A DNA stretch of 64,000 bases from Ktedonobacter sp. SOSP1-85 (GTDB lineage Bacteria; Chloroflexota; Ktedonobacteria; Ktedonobacterales; Ktedonobacteraceae), in NCBI RefSeq assembly GCF_016587415.1, contig NZ_BNJI01000003.1, positions 1,922,001-1,986,000 on the forward strand, in the 5' to 3' direction. Below are positions 42,377-49,916 of the stretch, piece after piece. The notes under the pieces were generated by a model. That model was not told the DNA's origin. It saw only the letters and a program-made list of their open reading frames with translations, and did no database searches. Positions within the stretch are counted from its first letter, which is position 1. Each line of letters begins with the position of its first letter. A program made the position numbers and the translations under genes.

Positions 42377-43213
42377 TCATAGATTGATTTGCTGAATATT
42401 CCGTGCGGCCAGGCCGGCCCTCCCCTCGACAATTTCGAATTGCACTGGAACGCCGGCTCTGATCGTGCGGTAGCCCTGTCCAGGAAGCGCCGTGAAGTGG
42501 AAGAAGATCTCCTCGCCTGCTTCTTCTCTCACGATGATACCGATCCCCGCGTTGGAGTCAAACCAGCGGACGACTCCTTGGGCTATCGGCAAGCCGTTCT
42601 CCCCCAATGCAGGACTTCCCTTGAGCCACTCCTGCTGGGGAATGCGAATCCGCCGCACCTCTGGCGTGTCATACGCCTCGTAGCGATAATCGGAACGGGT
42701 TTCCATGATCGCGCGCAGATCCCGTCGCAGCTCTTCAGTCGTGGGGCGGCCCACGAAGTACCAGCCATTATAGATGGTGTGGATGCGCAAGTCTGGCCGC
42801 AGCACAAACGTGTACGGCTGCGCACGATAGGCATACTCGCCTTCCGTCTCGTCGAGAATGTTGATCTGTTTGATGACGACCCGCTGTTCATCCGACAAGA
42901 ACGTCCACTGCGCCCCCAGGCCCGCTCGGAACGCGGCCTGCACGAGCGGTGGATCCGCGCTTACCGCCACGAGCTTGCCATAATTCACCGCCAGTTCGCG
43001 TTGGAACTCCACGAGTTGCCGCATCTGCTGCTGGTCGCGCGGGCAGAAGAACCCGCGAAAGAAGACCAGGATCAGCGGATACCCGTCCTGGAACCCCAGG
43101 TGGGTGTCGAGGAAACTGGGCTTGGTGAAGTGGGAGAGTCGCATGGGCTCGTTCTGGTGATTCGGCAGTTCAAAATCGGGGAACTGGTCATCGAGCCGAA
43201 GATTGGTGGTCAT
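42377..43213 (-). CDS. Peroxiredoxin-like (AhpC/TSA) domain fused to a cold-shock domain
   Basis: A 278-residue fusion. Residues 1-175 are a redoxin fold: 'LDDQFPDFELPNHQNEPMRLSHF', 'YPLILVFFRGFFCPRDQQQMRQLVEFQ' with Cys57 as likely peroxidatic residue, 'LVAVSADPPLVQAAFRAGLGAQWTFLSDEQR', 'YTFVLRPDLRIHTIYNGWYF'. Residues 211-278 are a cold-shock domain: 'AQGVVRWFDSNAGIGIIVREEAGEEIFFHFTALPGQGYRTIRAGVPVQFEI', with RNP1-like GIGIIV and RNP2-like IFFHF. A single Cys in the active motif suggests a 1-Cys mechanism. The fusion suggests redox control of nucleic-acid binding (inference). Confidence 0.88.
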   Translation of the reverse strand: MTTNLRLDDQFPDFELPNHQNEPMRLSHFTKPSFLDTHLGFQDGYPLILVFFRGFFCPRDQQQMRQLVEFQRELAVNYGKLVAVSADPPLVQAAFRAGLGAQWTFLSDEQRVVIKQINILDETEGEYAYRAQPYTFVLRPDLRIHTIYNGWYFVGRPTTEELRRDLRAIMETRSDYRYEAYDTPEVRRIRIPQQEWLKGSPALGENGLPIAQGVVRWFDSNAGIGIIVREEAGEEIFFHFTALPGQGYRTIRAGVPVQFEIVEGRAGLAARNIQQINL

Positions 43214-43352
43214 AACAGTCTACTCCTTTCCCCTCAATACCGGAGCGGTTGGGATGATTTCGTCACTCTCTCGTAAAGCTTCCCTATCATCCTATCTGGT
43301 CTTGCGGACGTACGCAAGGTGACAGGGCGTTTGAACCTGTAGCGATCTGAAA

Positions 43353-43510
43353 GGCTCTGTTGCAAATAATTTTACCACCGAACACAGAGGAGAATGATTT
43401 CGGGTTCGCGCATGACGCCATTTGAACGAGCGCTGCCTTGTCATGGGTAGTCCTCTATCTCTTCTTTTTCTTCCACTCTAACAGATCAGTTTTATTTTCG
43501 CAACAGAGCC
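43353..43510. repeat. 158-bp non-autonomous IS6 derivative
   Basis: Tips GGCTCTGTTGCAAATAA (43353-) and the complement of GGCTCTGTTGCGAAAATAA (ending 43510). Inside, the minus strand still encodes the first codons of an IS6 transposase: MTRQRSFKWRH then, one base shifted, EPEIILLCVRW, directly followed by the other tip. So it is an internal-deletion derivative of an element like the one at 19590-20428. Confidence 0.75.
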
Positions 43511-43535
43511 CATGTGAGAGCGCGGCCCCCTGTTG

Positions 43536-44012
43536 TTAGTGGTTCTGGTGCTGCATATATTTAATGAAATTGATGGTGTCGGCAGCAACAAGACGACCAA
43601 TCGCGCCACTGGAAGAGACAGAGACAGCAATGGTGCCATCGGGTTGCAAGACGAATCCAGTGGCTTGCAAGTAGAGTGGGTCTTCGTTGATATAGGCTCC
43701 TATCTTCTGCGCGATGTCGTGAGCATCCAAGCCATACAAGACCGGAAAGGTGAGATGGTGCTTGGTCACCGTCTCCTGGGCCTTTTCAAGCGGGTCCACA
43801 GACAGGGCGACGACCTCGGCTCCTATTTCATGAAGTTGCTCTAAAGCATGCTGAAAATCCATCAATTGCTGTCGGCAATACGGACACCAGTGACCGCGAT
43901 AGAACAGCAACACCGTCCATTTGCCCGCTGTACTCTGGGGAAGCGTCATTTCACCACCACCAACACGCGAAGCCGTAATCGTCGGAAAGTGCTGACCGTT
44001 TGTCAATCGCAT
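43536..44012 (-). CDS. Peroxiredoxin (AhpC/TSA, BCP/PrxQ-like)
   Basis: A 158-residue peroxiredoxin: 'WTVLLFYRGHWCPYCRQQLMDFQHALEQLHEIGAEVVALSVDPLEKAQETVTKHHLTFPVLYG'. The motif is Cys-Pro-Tyr-Cys rather than the TxxC of classical BCP, so it may work as a thiol-disulfide reductase or 2-Cys peroxiredoxin. The second ATG (44012) has CAGGAG six bases upstream and is chosen over 44027. A perfect 20-bp palindrome at 44029-44048 overlaps its promoter region. Next to the redoxin-cold-shock gene in the same orientation, separated by a miniature IS6 element. Confidence 0.88.
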   Translation of the reverse strand: MRLTNGQHFPTITASRVGGGEMTLPQSTAGKWTVLLFYRGHWCPYCRQQLMDFQHALEQLHEIGAEVVALSVDPLEKAQETVTKHHLTFPVLYGLDAHDIAQKIGAYINEDPLYLQATGFVLQPDGTIAVSVSSSGAIGRLVAADTINFIKYMQHQNH

Positions 44013-44028
44013 CGTGTTCTCCTGCATT

Positions 44029-44048
44029 AAAGTTAGTCAACTAACTTT
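44029..44048. promoter_or_regulatory. Palindromic operator upstream of the peroxiredoxin
   Basis: AAAGTTAGTCAACTAACTTT: 9-bp arms around CA, 17 bp before the chosen start. The GTTAGT/ACTAAC core resembles sites of HxlR/DUF24 redox regulators and would block transcription when bound. Confidence 0.55.
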
Positions 44049-44109
44049 TACGATGATAAAAAGTGGTTTGTGCTACATGTTACAAAGTGCGAACCCATGT
44101 TTCCAATCG

Positions 44110-44224
44110 TTGGAGGGTGATTGATCACCACACGTGCCCTCTCACGGGCAAAGAATTAGGCAAGCGCTTGCCTAATTCCCGATGTGCCACCGGTGACCAA
44201 CGCCGTTTCTCTTTGTAAACGCAT
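44110..44224 (-). pseudogene. SDR oxidoreductase N-terminal fragment
   Basis: After AAAGGAAAT the ATG at 44224 opens MRLQRETALVTGGTSGIRQALA, a classical SDR start (TGGTSGI), then TAA, then in the same frame 'FFARERARVVIN'. CAA would restore Gln at the stop. Sequence resemblance ends at about 44110. The stop falls inside a 26-bp perfect palindrome (44153-44178). Confidence 0.65.
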
Positions 44225-44313
44225 AGTTGTATTTCCTTTACTTTAGTGAATCGGCAATTGCGGAGACGCTCCACTGCGTCGGGAAAGAGCTACTGATGCA
44301 CCAGGGTATTCCT

Positions 44314-44600
44314 CTAATCTTTTGCTGATGAGTTTATTTCACCAAGGCAGCGGGAGATCCAAACTTTCCCATGAAGACCCCGAAGGAAAGGAAATAGGCG
44401 AGAATATGGATTGTCGCCTGTTTCTGCTGATGAGCCAGCGCTGGTGTTTTTCTGTGGATGTTTGCTCTCCTTGACCAGGGGGAAGGGAAACCGAAAGGTT
44501 GAACTCTCTCCCCTGGTGCTGGTGACGCCCACATCCCCTTGCTGCTCCCGGATGAGCGCCTGACAACTGGGCAACCCGCCTTCGATCCCATTGTGCCATC
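44314..44600 (-). pseudogene. Histidine kinase C-terminal fragment
   Basis: The minus frame reads 'HNGIEGGLPSCQALIREQQGDVGVTSTRGESSTFRFPFPLVKE', matching the last part of a HATPase_c domain (G2 box and 'GSTFxFxxPL' strand). It stops at 44314 after a further 45 residues without resemblance. It lies directly downstream of the complete kinase gene, so it may be the end of an older paralogue. Confidence 0.55.
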
Positions 44601-44610
44601 CCTTCCCTGG

Positions 44611-46887
44611 TCAGTTCTCCCTGGTGAGTAGAAGTGTCACGCGAAAGGTTGATCCTTTGCCCACTTCGCTGTCCACAGTGATGGTTCCGCCGTGCCGCTT
44701 GACAATCTCCATCGCAATGGACAGCCCCATCCCCAGGCCGGGGACCATGAGCTGGCTCGGATTACTTACCCGATAGAAGCGCTCAAAGATTTTCTCGCAC
44801 TGCTCCTGTGGGATGCCGATACCGTGATCGCGCACGGCTATCGTGGCGGCTTCCGCCGATGCGCTCGCCTCAATGTCGATCAGCGGGGCATCAGGAGCAT
44901 ACTTGATCGCATTACTGATCAGATTGAGAAAGACTTGTGCTAAGCGGCCTTTATCCCCGAGAAGCAGGCGCGAAACGGTGCCACGCACCGCAATGGTATG
45001 GGTTGGGTCCATCTGCTGCATGGTGTCCGCCACTTCCTGGAGCAGGGTATCCAGATCCACTGGCTCCTGAAGGTACTCGAGTCTCCCCTCCTGAATCCTG
45101 GTAATATCCAGTAGCTCTCCGACCAGCCGTTCCAGCAGGTGAAGCGGCTCCTCCAGGCGTGCAAGCGCTGCCGCTGCCTCGTGCAGGCTCTGCCTGACCA
45201 GGCGCTTTTTCAGCAGTTGGGTCTGGAGCTTGACCGCTGTCAGCGGCGTTCTGAGCTCGTGGCTGGCCATGCACAGAAAGTCATCCTTGCGCCGTTCCAG
45301 TTCTTTGTGCGCGGAATTGTCCAGCACAAAGCCGATGCCCTGGAGCACCTCCCCATGAAAGGCCACGCCACCCATCAGCACGTCCAGGCGGCTGCCATCC
45401 TTACACACGAGTTCGGCTTCAAAGGGCGTGGTATATTGCTGCACGACCAGTTCCTGGTGCGCCTGCTGGGTCAGCGAGGTCTTCAAGCCTGGCAGGGCGA
45501 GCCTGCCCCAGGTGAGGCGCCGCTGGCTCAGGTCGTTCTGGCTATAGCCCGTCATCCTCAGGAAGGTGTTGTTCCCTTCCACCACCACGTCGCCTTCAGC
45601 GAAAAAGATCCCGATCACGCTGGAATTCATGAGATGGTTCACGCGTTCCTGGCTCTGACGCAAGGCTTCCTCGGTTTGTTTCTGCCTCTGGATATCGGTG
45701 CAGGTGCCAAACCATTGGACGATCTGCCCCGCCTCGTTTCGCAGAGGCACACCTCGTGATAAAAACCAGCGATAGGCGCCCGGCTGTCTCTCTCTGAGAC
45801 GATATTCAAACTCATAGGGTTCCCCTGCCTCCAAACCCTGGCGCTGAAGAGCCAGGACCCGCTCTCGATCCTCAGGATGTACAAACTGAAGCGAGGCCGC
45901 TTCATCAGACGTGATGTTCGTTCGGGGGGCTGTGTGCCACATACCCTGGATGCACTGCCGGTCAGCGGGAGGCAGTTGCTGGAGCCATTCATCCTCTGTG
46001 CATTGCTCGGCCATCTCGTGGGCGTAATCGTGCGAGCGTCGATTACAGTAGGCGATGGAACCATCAGGCTGCCTGACCCAGATAAATTGGGGCACAGTAT
46101 CGAGCACCATATGAAGCTCCTCTTCCGCGCGCTTGTACTGGGTAATATCGAATCCCGTACAGATCAGATACTCGACCTGCTGATTCGTCCCGCTCTGAGG
46201 TGTCAGCGTCACGGCAAGGTCGAGGCACCTTCCTGGGTGTGGGTCTATGCGGGCTTCAAAGCGTACCGTCACTCCCTGTCTGGCCTGTTCGATCGCCGCA
46301 CATAATTGCCTTTGGGCATGCGGGACAGACGACCACCAGGAAACAGCGGTGAGCGGTTTGCCAATCACCTCCTCGAGCTGGACCTGCGCGTCCGTCAAGG
46401 GACGCTGACTGATCTCCAGGATCAGTCCCTCCGGTGTCAACATCGCGACCCGCTCAGCACTGTGCTCCAGGAGATCCCGATACCGCTGTTCACTTTGGCG
46501 AAGGGCGTCCTGGCATTGCGTTGGTTCCGTGTTTTCCTGGAACACGACCGCGAGGCCCACTTCGGTGGGCGAGATCTGTGCATGGAACCAGGTCTGGGTC
46601 ACCGGGGAACGATATTCCACGTCGGTCAGTTTCCGCGTCTGCCTGGCCTTGAGCACCGCCTGATAGAGCGCGGTGCTCACCAGGTGGGGAGCGAAGCACC
46701 AGAAGCTGTTTCCAACAAGCGCCTCTTGTGTGGTGCCGAGCATGGTCTGCGCGCTGGCATTGGCATACACAATGGTCGCGTCGTCATCCATGACAAACAA
46801 AGCCCCAGGAAGCGTCTCAAGAAGTGTTGTGAGGAGCGTCTCATTCCTGCGCTGAGTGAGATACTTGGTCTGCGTTGTCTTTATCAT
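44611..46887 (-). CDS. PAS-domain sensor histidine kinase
   Basis: A 758-residue cytoplasmic kinase without membrane segments. Four PAS-type units lie at about 20-135, 140-255, 260-410 and 415-530 (for example 'LETLPGALFVMDDDATIVYANASAQTMLG', 'MVLDTVPQFIWVRQPDGSIAYCNRRSHDY', 'GAYRWFLSRGVPLRNEAGQIVQWFGTCTDI'). HisKA: 'ASHELRTPLTAVK' with phospho-acceptor His543. HATPase: 'NLISNAIKYAP', 'VRDHGIGIP', 'GLGMGLSIAMEI', 'GSTFRVTLLL'. The ATG at 46887 has GGGAGG upstream. No response regulator is adjacent, so it is an orphan in this window. Confidence 0.92.
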   Translation of the reverse strand: MIKTTQTKYLTQRRNETLLTTLLETLPGALFVMDDDATIVYANASAQTMLGTTQEALVGNSFWCFAPHLVSTALYQAVLKARQTRKLTDVEYRSPVTQTWFHAQISPTEVGLAVVFQENTEPTQCQDALRQSEQRYRDLLEHSAERVAMLTPEGLILEISQRPLTDAQVQLEEVIGKPLTAVSWWSSVPHAQRQLCAAIEQARQGVTVRFEARIDPHPGRCLDLAVTLTPQSGTNQQVEYLICTGFDITQYKRAEEELHMVLDTVPQFIWVRQPDGSIAYCNRRSHDYAHEMAEQCTEDEWLQQLPPADRQCIQGMWHTAPRTNITSDEAASLQFVHPEDRERVLALQRQGLEAGEPYEFEYRLRERQPGAYRWFLSRGVPLRNEAGQIVQWFGTCTDIQRQKQTEEALRQSQERVNHLMNSSVIGIFFAEGDVVVEGNNTFLRMTGYSQNDLSQRRLTWGRLALPGLKTSLTQQAHQELVVQQYTTPFEAELVCKDGSRLDVLMGGVAFHGEVLQGIGFVLDNSAHKELERRKDDFLCMASHELRTPLTAVKLQTQLLKKRLVRQSLHEAAAALARLEEPLHLLERLVGELLDITRIQEGRLEYLQEPVDLDTLLQEVADTMQQMDPTHTIAVRGTVSRLLLGDKGRLAQVFLNLISNAIKYAPDAPLIDIEASASAEAATIAVRDHGIGIPQEQCEKIFERFYRVSNPSQLMVPGLGMGLSIAMEIVKRHGGTITVDSEVGKGSTFRVTLLLTREN

Positions 46888-47198
46888 CGTGCGGTCAACC
46901 TCCCTTTCACGTGTCCCCATCCCTGATAGCGAAGATATATACCTGCTCAAACCTCAAGCAGTCTCTTGAAATGATGTGATAGCTTCAAGAAACAAGCGAG
47001 CTATACAATGTAGATATCAGTGAAATCGCTCATCCTATACAGCGGATGATCTCTGACTCTTGAAGTATACTGGAAGAGGAGAGAGGACGTCATGGGTCGA
47101 AAGAGCTATTGTTGGGAGAAGTGACAACTGAGACCTGGTACGAAAGTTCTAGTGCACGACTCGACTTTCCTGTCAGTTTCATCTGTAGCAACATCTCC
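46888..47198. other. Intergenic region without a recognised gene
   Basis: About 310 bp between the kinase promoter and the end of the truncated oxidoreductase. No coding frame, long repeat or clear terminator seen. Confidence 0.4.
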
Positions 47199-47988
47199 CT
47201 AAGAATCGAGTGCCATAAACAGCGTGTTGAGCCCTTCCGCCAGAGTGGGATGGGTGAAGATCCCTTCCTTTAAGGCAGTGTAGGGCAACTGCCCCATCAT
47301 CGCCACCTGGATGATGGTCATAATCTCACCCCCTTCGATGCTCAGGATGGCGCAGCCTAGAATATGCTGAGTCTCGGCATCGACGATGGCCTTCATGAAG
47401 CCGCGCGTCTCCCCGGTTTCCAGGGCACGGGGCACGACAGTCATGGGCACTTTCGCCACACGGATAGTGCGCCCCTGTTTTCTGGCCTGGTTTTCGGTCA
47501 GACCAACATACCCAAGCTGGGGATCGATGAAGATGGTACGGGGAACCAGGCGATCCTGTGTGCTGGCACTGCCCTGCTCTAGCAGGTTGGTGCGCACAAT
47601 GCGGAAGTCATCGTACGAGGCGTGGGTGAACGCTGGCCCCCCTCTCACATCACCCATGGCATAGACGCCATCAACGTTCGTTTCCAGTCGCTCATTAACC
47701 TGGATGCAGCCCTCCTGGTCCAAGTGGATACCAGCCGCTTCGGGGGTAAGCGCTTCGGTATTGGGAACGCGGCCGGCGGCTGCCAGCAGATGTGAGCCAG
47801 TCAGTTGCTGATCACCTTGAGGGATGCGCACGGTCAACTGGATACGCCCGTCACTGAGCTGTTCCACCTGTTGCGGTGTGATGCCGGCCAGGACCGTGAT
47901 CCCCTCCTCGCGCAAGATTTTCGCAATCTCGTCACTCACGTCCTCATCCTCTTCCATCAGCAAGCATGGGCCGCGCTGAATGATGGTG
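47199..47988 (-). pseudogene. FAD-dependent disulfide oxidoreductase, C-terminal half
   Basis: 263 residues closely similar to residues 200-465 of the gene at 39348: 'TIIQRGPCLLMEEDEDVSDEIAKILREEGITVL', 'VDGVYAMGDVRGGPAFTHASYDDFRIVRTNLLEQ', 'GIFTHPTLAEGLNTLFMALDS'. The N-terminal half with the FAD site and redox cysteines is missing: the frame is cut exactly at the tip of the MITE at 47989, and no N-terminal part is found on its far side. Not functional. Confidence 0.85.
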
Positions 47989-48150
47989 GGTATTGTCAAC
48001 TTAAGCAAAATTGTAGAGATTATATAGGAGAAACATACCTTAAAGTGGGGATGATGCCCTAATTCGGACAGTGTTTTCTAAAGAATTTTGGGGAAAGTAG
48101 CATCGAAGTGGTGAAAGCTCATCAACCAAAATCCTTAAGTTGACAATATC
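47989..48150. repeat. 162-bp MITE-like element with IS6-type tips, copy 3
   Basis: Left GGTATTGTCAACTTAAG, right CTTAAGTTGACAATATC (one or two mismatches). Clearly homologous along its length to 36039-36201. It forms the breakpoint of the truncated oxidoreductase. Confidence 0.8.
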
Positions 48151-48186
48151 GGCGCGGGTACAAGTGAAATGTTGGGTGGAGGACGT

Positions 48187-48621
48187 ATGGCTATTATTCG
48201 TGATACGGTGCAATATAATGGGCAGGAGGTTGAGGTCTTTATCGAGGTGGGAGACCTGGTGGATACACAGACCCTTCTGTCGAGGCATGATGGGGCATTC
48301 CCTCCTGATCCATTGGGCGCGGCGCAAGGGGGTGTCCACCAGGTGAAGAACGCCTTTGCCAGCGCCCGGGATTTGATCGGAGCCTGTGCCTCGAATGTAA
48401 GCGAAGCTGTGTTGAAGATGACGGAGAAAACACGCCCAACCGAGTGGGAGGTCCAGATCGGCATCAAGTTTAACTCCGAGTTAAACGCCATCCTGGCGAA
48501 ATCGCAGGGCGAGGCGCAACTCCAGGTTACTCTCAGGTGGCAGCAAATCATGCATGACGGCGCCTTTTGTAATGCCATGCTGAACCCCATGGTAAACCCG
48601 GTGACGAATCCGAAGGAGTAG
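48187..48621 (+). CDS. Trypsin-co-occurring domain 1 (Trypco1, CU044_2847-type) protein
   Basis: A 144-residue protein. 'AIIRDTVQYNGQEVEVFIEVGD' and the C-terminal 'RPTEWEVQIGIKFNSELNAILAKSQGEAQLQVTLRWQQ' fit the small domain called Trypco1, in which a conserved 'FGxKxxxExxxIxAKxxxExxxxVxLxW' strand-helix pattern is typical. In other bacteria it sits beside trypsin-like proteases and NTP-dependent conflict systems. GGAGG precedes the ATG at 48187. No protease, STAND ATPase or effector gene lies next to it here, so it is an orphan. Length is normal; function is unknown. Confidence 0.7.
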   Translation: MAIIRDTVQYNGQEVEVFIEVGDLVDTQTLLSRHDGAFPPDPLGAAQGGVHQVKNAFASARDLIGACASNVSEAVLKMTEKTRPTEWEVQIGIKFNSELNAILAKSQGEAQLQVTLRWQQIMHDGAFCNAMLNPMVNPVTNPKE

Positions 48622-48776
48622 AGCCTGTTCATTAGGACAGGAGGCAGCGCAGGCCCTTTCTGTCCCAATGAACAGAGAAGGTCTTTAGCGTTTGCTCTAT
48701 ACTCAAGGTGCTTGCTGGAACTGGCCTGACATCAGCACTAGTAGGCATACTTTCTGCGGAAAACGAGGAATTTTTC

Positions 48777-49196
48777 TTGAGTGAGCAATGGCCTTCTGAT
48801 CTACCTGTCGTCCGTGTGCGCGTGGCGCGCCCAACGGATCGCCTGGACAAGACAGTTGCTTTCTACCGGGATGGCCTGGGCCTCCCTTTTATCGAGCGCT
48901 TTGAGGGCGCGGGCTACACCGGCGTCCTCCTTGGATTGCCAGGCACGGATTATCACCTGGAGTTTACTCAGCATGTCGATGGCAGTCCCTGCCCCGCTCC
49001 CTCGCGGGATAATCTGCTGGTGCTGTATATGTACGATAGAGTAGCGATGGATCGCGTGGTCGAGCGGCTGACGGTGATGGGATATAGCTCGGTCCCGCCT
49101 GAGAATCCCTACTGGAGTCCCGACCGCAGCGTAACCGTGGAAGATCCCGACGGCTGGCGTGTCGTCTTGATGCAGATCAAACAGCCAACAAATTAA
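48777..49196 (+). CDS. VOC (glyoxalase/dioxygenase fold) protein
   Basis: About 139 residues: 'LPVVRVRVARPTDRLDKTVAFYRDGLGLPFIERFEGAGYTGVLLGLPGTDYHLEFTQH' and 'NPYWSPDRSVTVEDPDGWRVVLMQ', two beta-alpha-beta-beta-beta modules of the VOC fold. Metal ligands typical of glyoxalase I are only partly kept (His in YHLEF, no obvious final Glu). A TTG at 48777 with GAGGA upstream is the best start; a GTG at 48708 would add 23 residues. Two long hairpins follow the gene. Confidence 0.8.
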   Translation: MSEQWPSDLPVVRVRVARPTDRLDKTVAFYRDGLGLPFIERFEGAGYTGVLLGLPGTDYHLEFTQHVDGSPCPAPSRDNLLVLYMYDRVAMDRVVERLTVMGYSSVPPENPYWSPDRSVTVEDPDGWRVVLMQIKQPTN

Positions 49197-49212
49197 TTGG
49201 TGGGCGTGTAAT

Positions 49213-49279
49213 AAAAAGGAAGGGTCCTGACCTGACTCGCTGTGTCCTACAGCGAGTCAGGTCAGGACCCTTCCTTTTT
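49213..49279. repeat. Perfect 30-bp hairpin, first of a pair (bidirectional terminator-like)
   Basis: Arms 49213-49242 and 49250-49279 are exact complements, with a 7-nt loop (TGTCCTA). The outer ends are A5/T5, so either strand would give a GC-rich stem followed by T5. It begins 17 bases after the VOC stop codon. A terminator of this length is unusual. Confidence 0.9.
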
Positions 49280-49340
49280 GTGTAATTAATCCCATGTGCA
49301 CGTTTTTGGCAATGCGCCTCACGCCTGCGGCGCTCGCCTG

Positions 49341-49403
49341 GGTTTTGTGGTGTGAAGTATGCTGGCAGCCTGTGGCTGCCAGCATACTTCACACCACAAA
49401 ACC
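49341..49403. repeat. Perfect 30-bp hairpin, second of a pair
   Basis: Arms 49341-49370 and 49374-49403 are exact complements around a 3-nt loop (TGT). Unrelated in sequence to the first hairpin 62 bp before, and not followed by a T-run of note (outer ends GGTTTTG/CAAAACC). Confidence 0.9.
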
Positions 49404-49528
49404 TGAAATAACTCATATATGGGGTTTATTAACAAGCGCATATTCTACACTTAAGTATCTCCCCATATACACACGGGAAGCAGTTTTTGTGCACTCAGGA
49501 ACATTGACAGATTTGTCTTCTTTCATCT

Positions 49529-49579
49529 ATATTACGTCTAACGATATGTCAGCAAACGACATGTCATGAGACGCAATAT
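49529..49579. promoter_or_regulatory. Inverted repeat upstream of the PadR operon
   Basis: ATATTACGTCT (49529-49539) and AGACGCAATAT (49569-49579) are mirrored with one mismatch; between them ACGATATGTCA and ACGACATGTCA are near-direct repeats. It lies 22-70 bp before the PadR start and is a candidate operator for it. Confidence 0.5.
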
Positions 49580-49601
49580 AGATAGCAAGGAGGAGCGCGC
49601 T

Positions 49602-49916
49602 ATGAGCACGCCCGACCTGGGACGATTTTCTGATCCGTCCATTCTGATTTTAGCCAGCCTGGCTGGTGGGAAAAAGCATGGTTATGCCATTATGGAAGAT
49701 GTTGAGGCTATGGCTCGCGTTCGACTGGGAACCGGGACCTTATATGGAGCCATCGCCCGGCTGGAGGAGTATGGTTTGATTGAGGCGCTGCCCTCCGAGG
49801 AGCGTGGACGGCGCCCATATCGCCTGACCTCTGCGGGGATTGCCTTCCTCCGCGAACAGCTCACGAGTATGGAGACCTTTGCGTCGCTCGGCTTGCGGAG
49901 GTTGGCAACACTATGA
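49602..49916 (+). CDS. PadR family transcriptional regulator
   Basis: A 104-residue PadR: 'LGRFSDPSILILASLAGGKKHGYAIMEDVEAMARVRLGTGTLYGAIARLEEYGLIEALPSEERGRRPYRLTSAGIAFLREQLTSM'. AAGGAGGAG precedes the ATG at 49602. Its stop codon overlaps the start of the membrane protein (ATGA, 49913-49916), so the two are translationally coupled. It heads an operon-like run: membrane protein, ABC ATPase, ABC permease, hydrolase. PadR proteins usually repress until a ligand binds. Paralogue at 33971. Confidence 0.92.
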   Translation: MSTPDLGRFSDPSILILASLAGGKKHGYAIMEDVEAMARVRLGTGTLYGAIARLEEYGLIEALPSEERGRRPYRLTSAGIAFLREQLTSMETFASLGLRRLATL

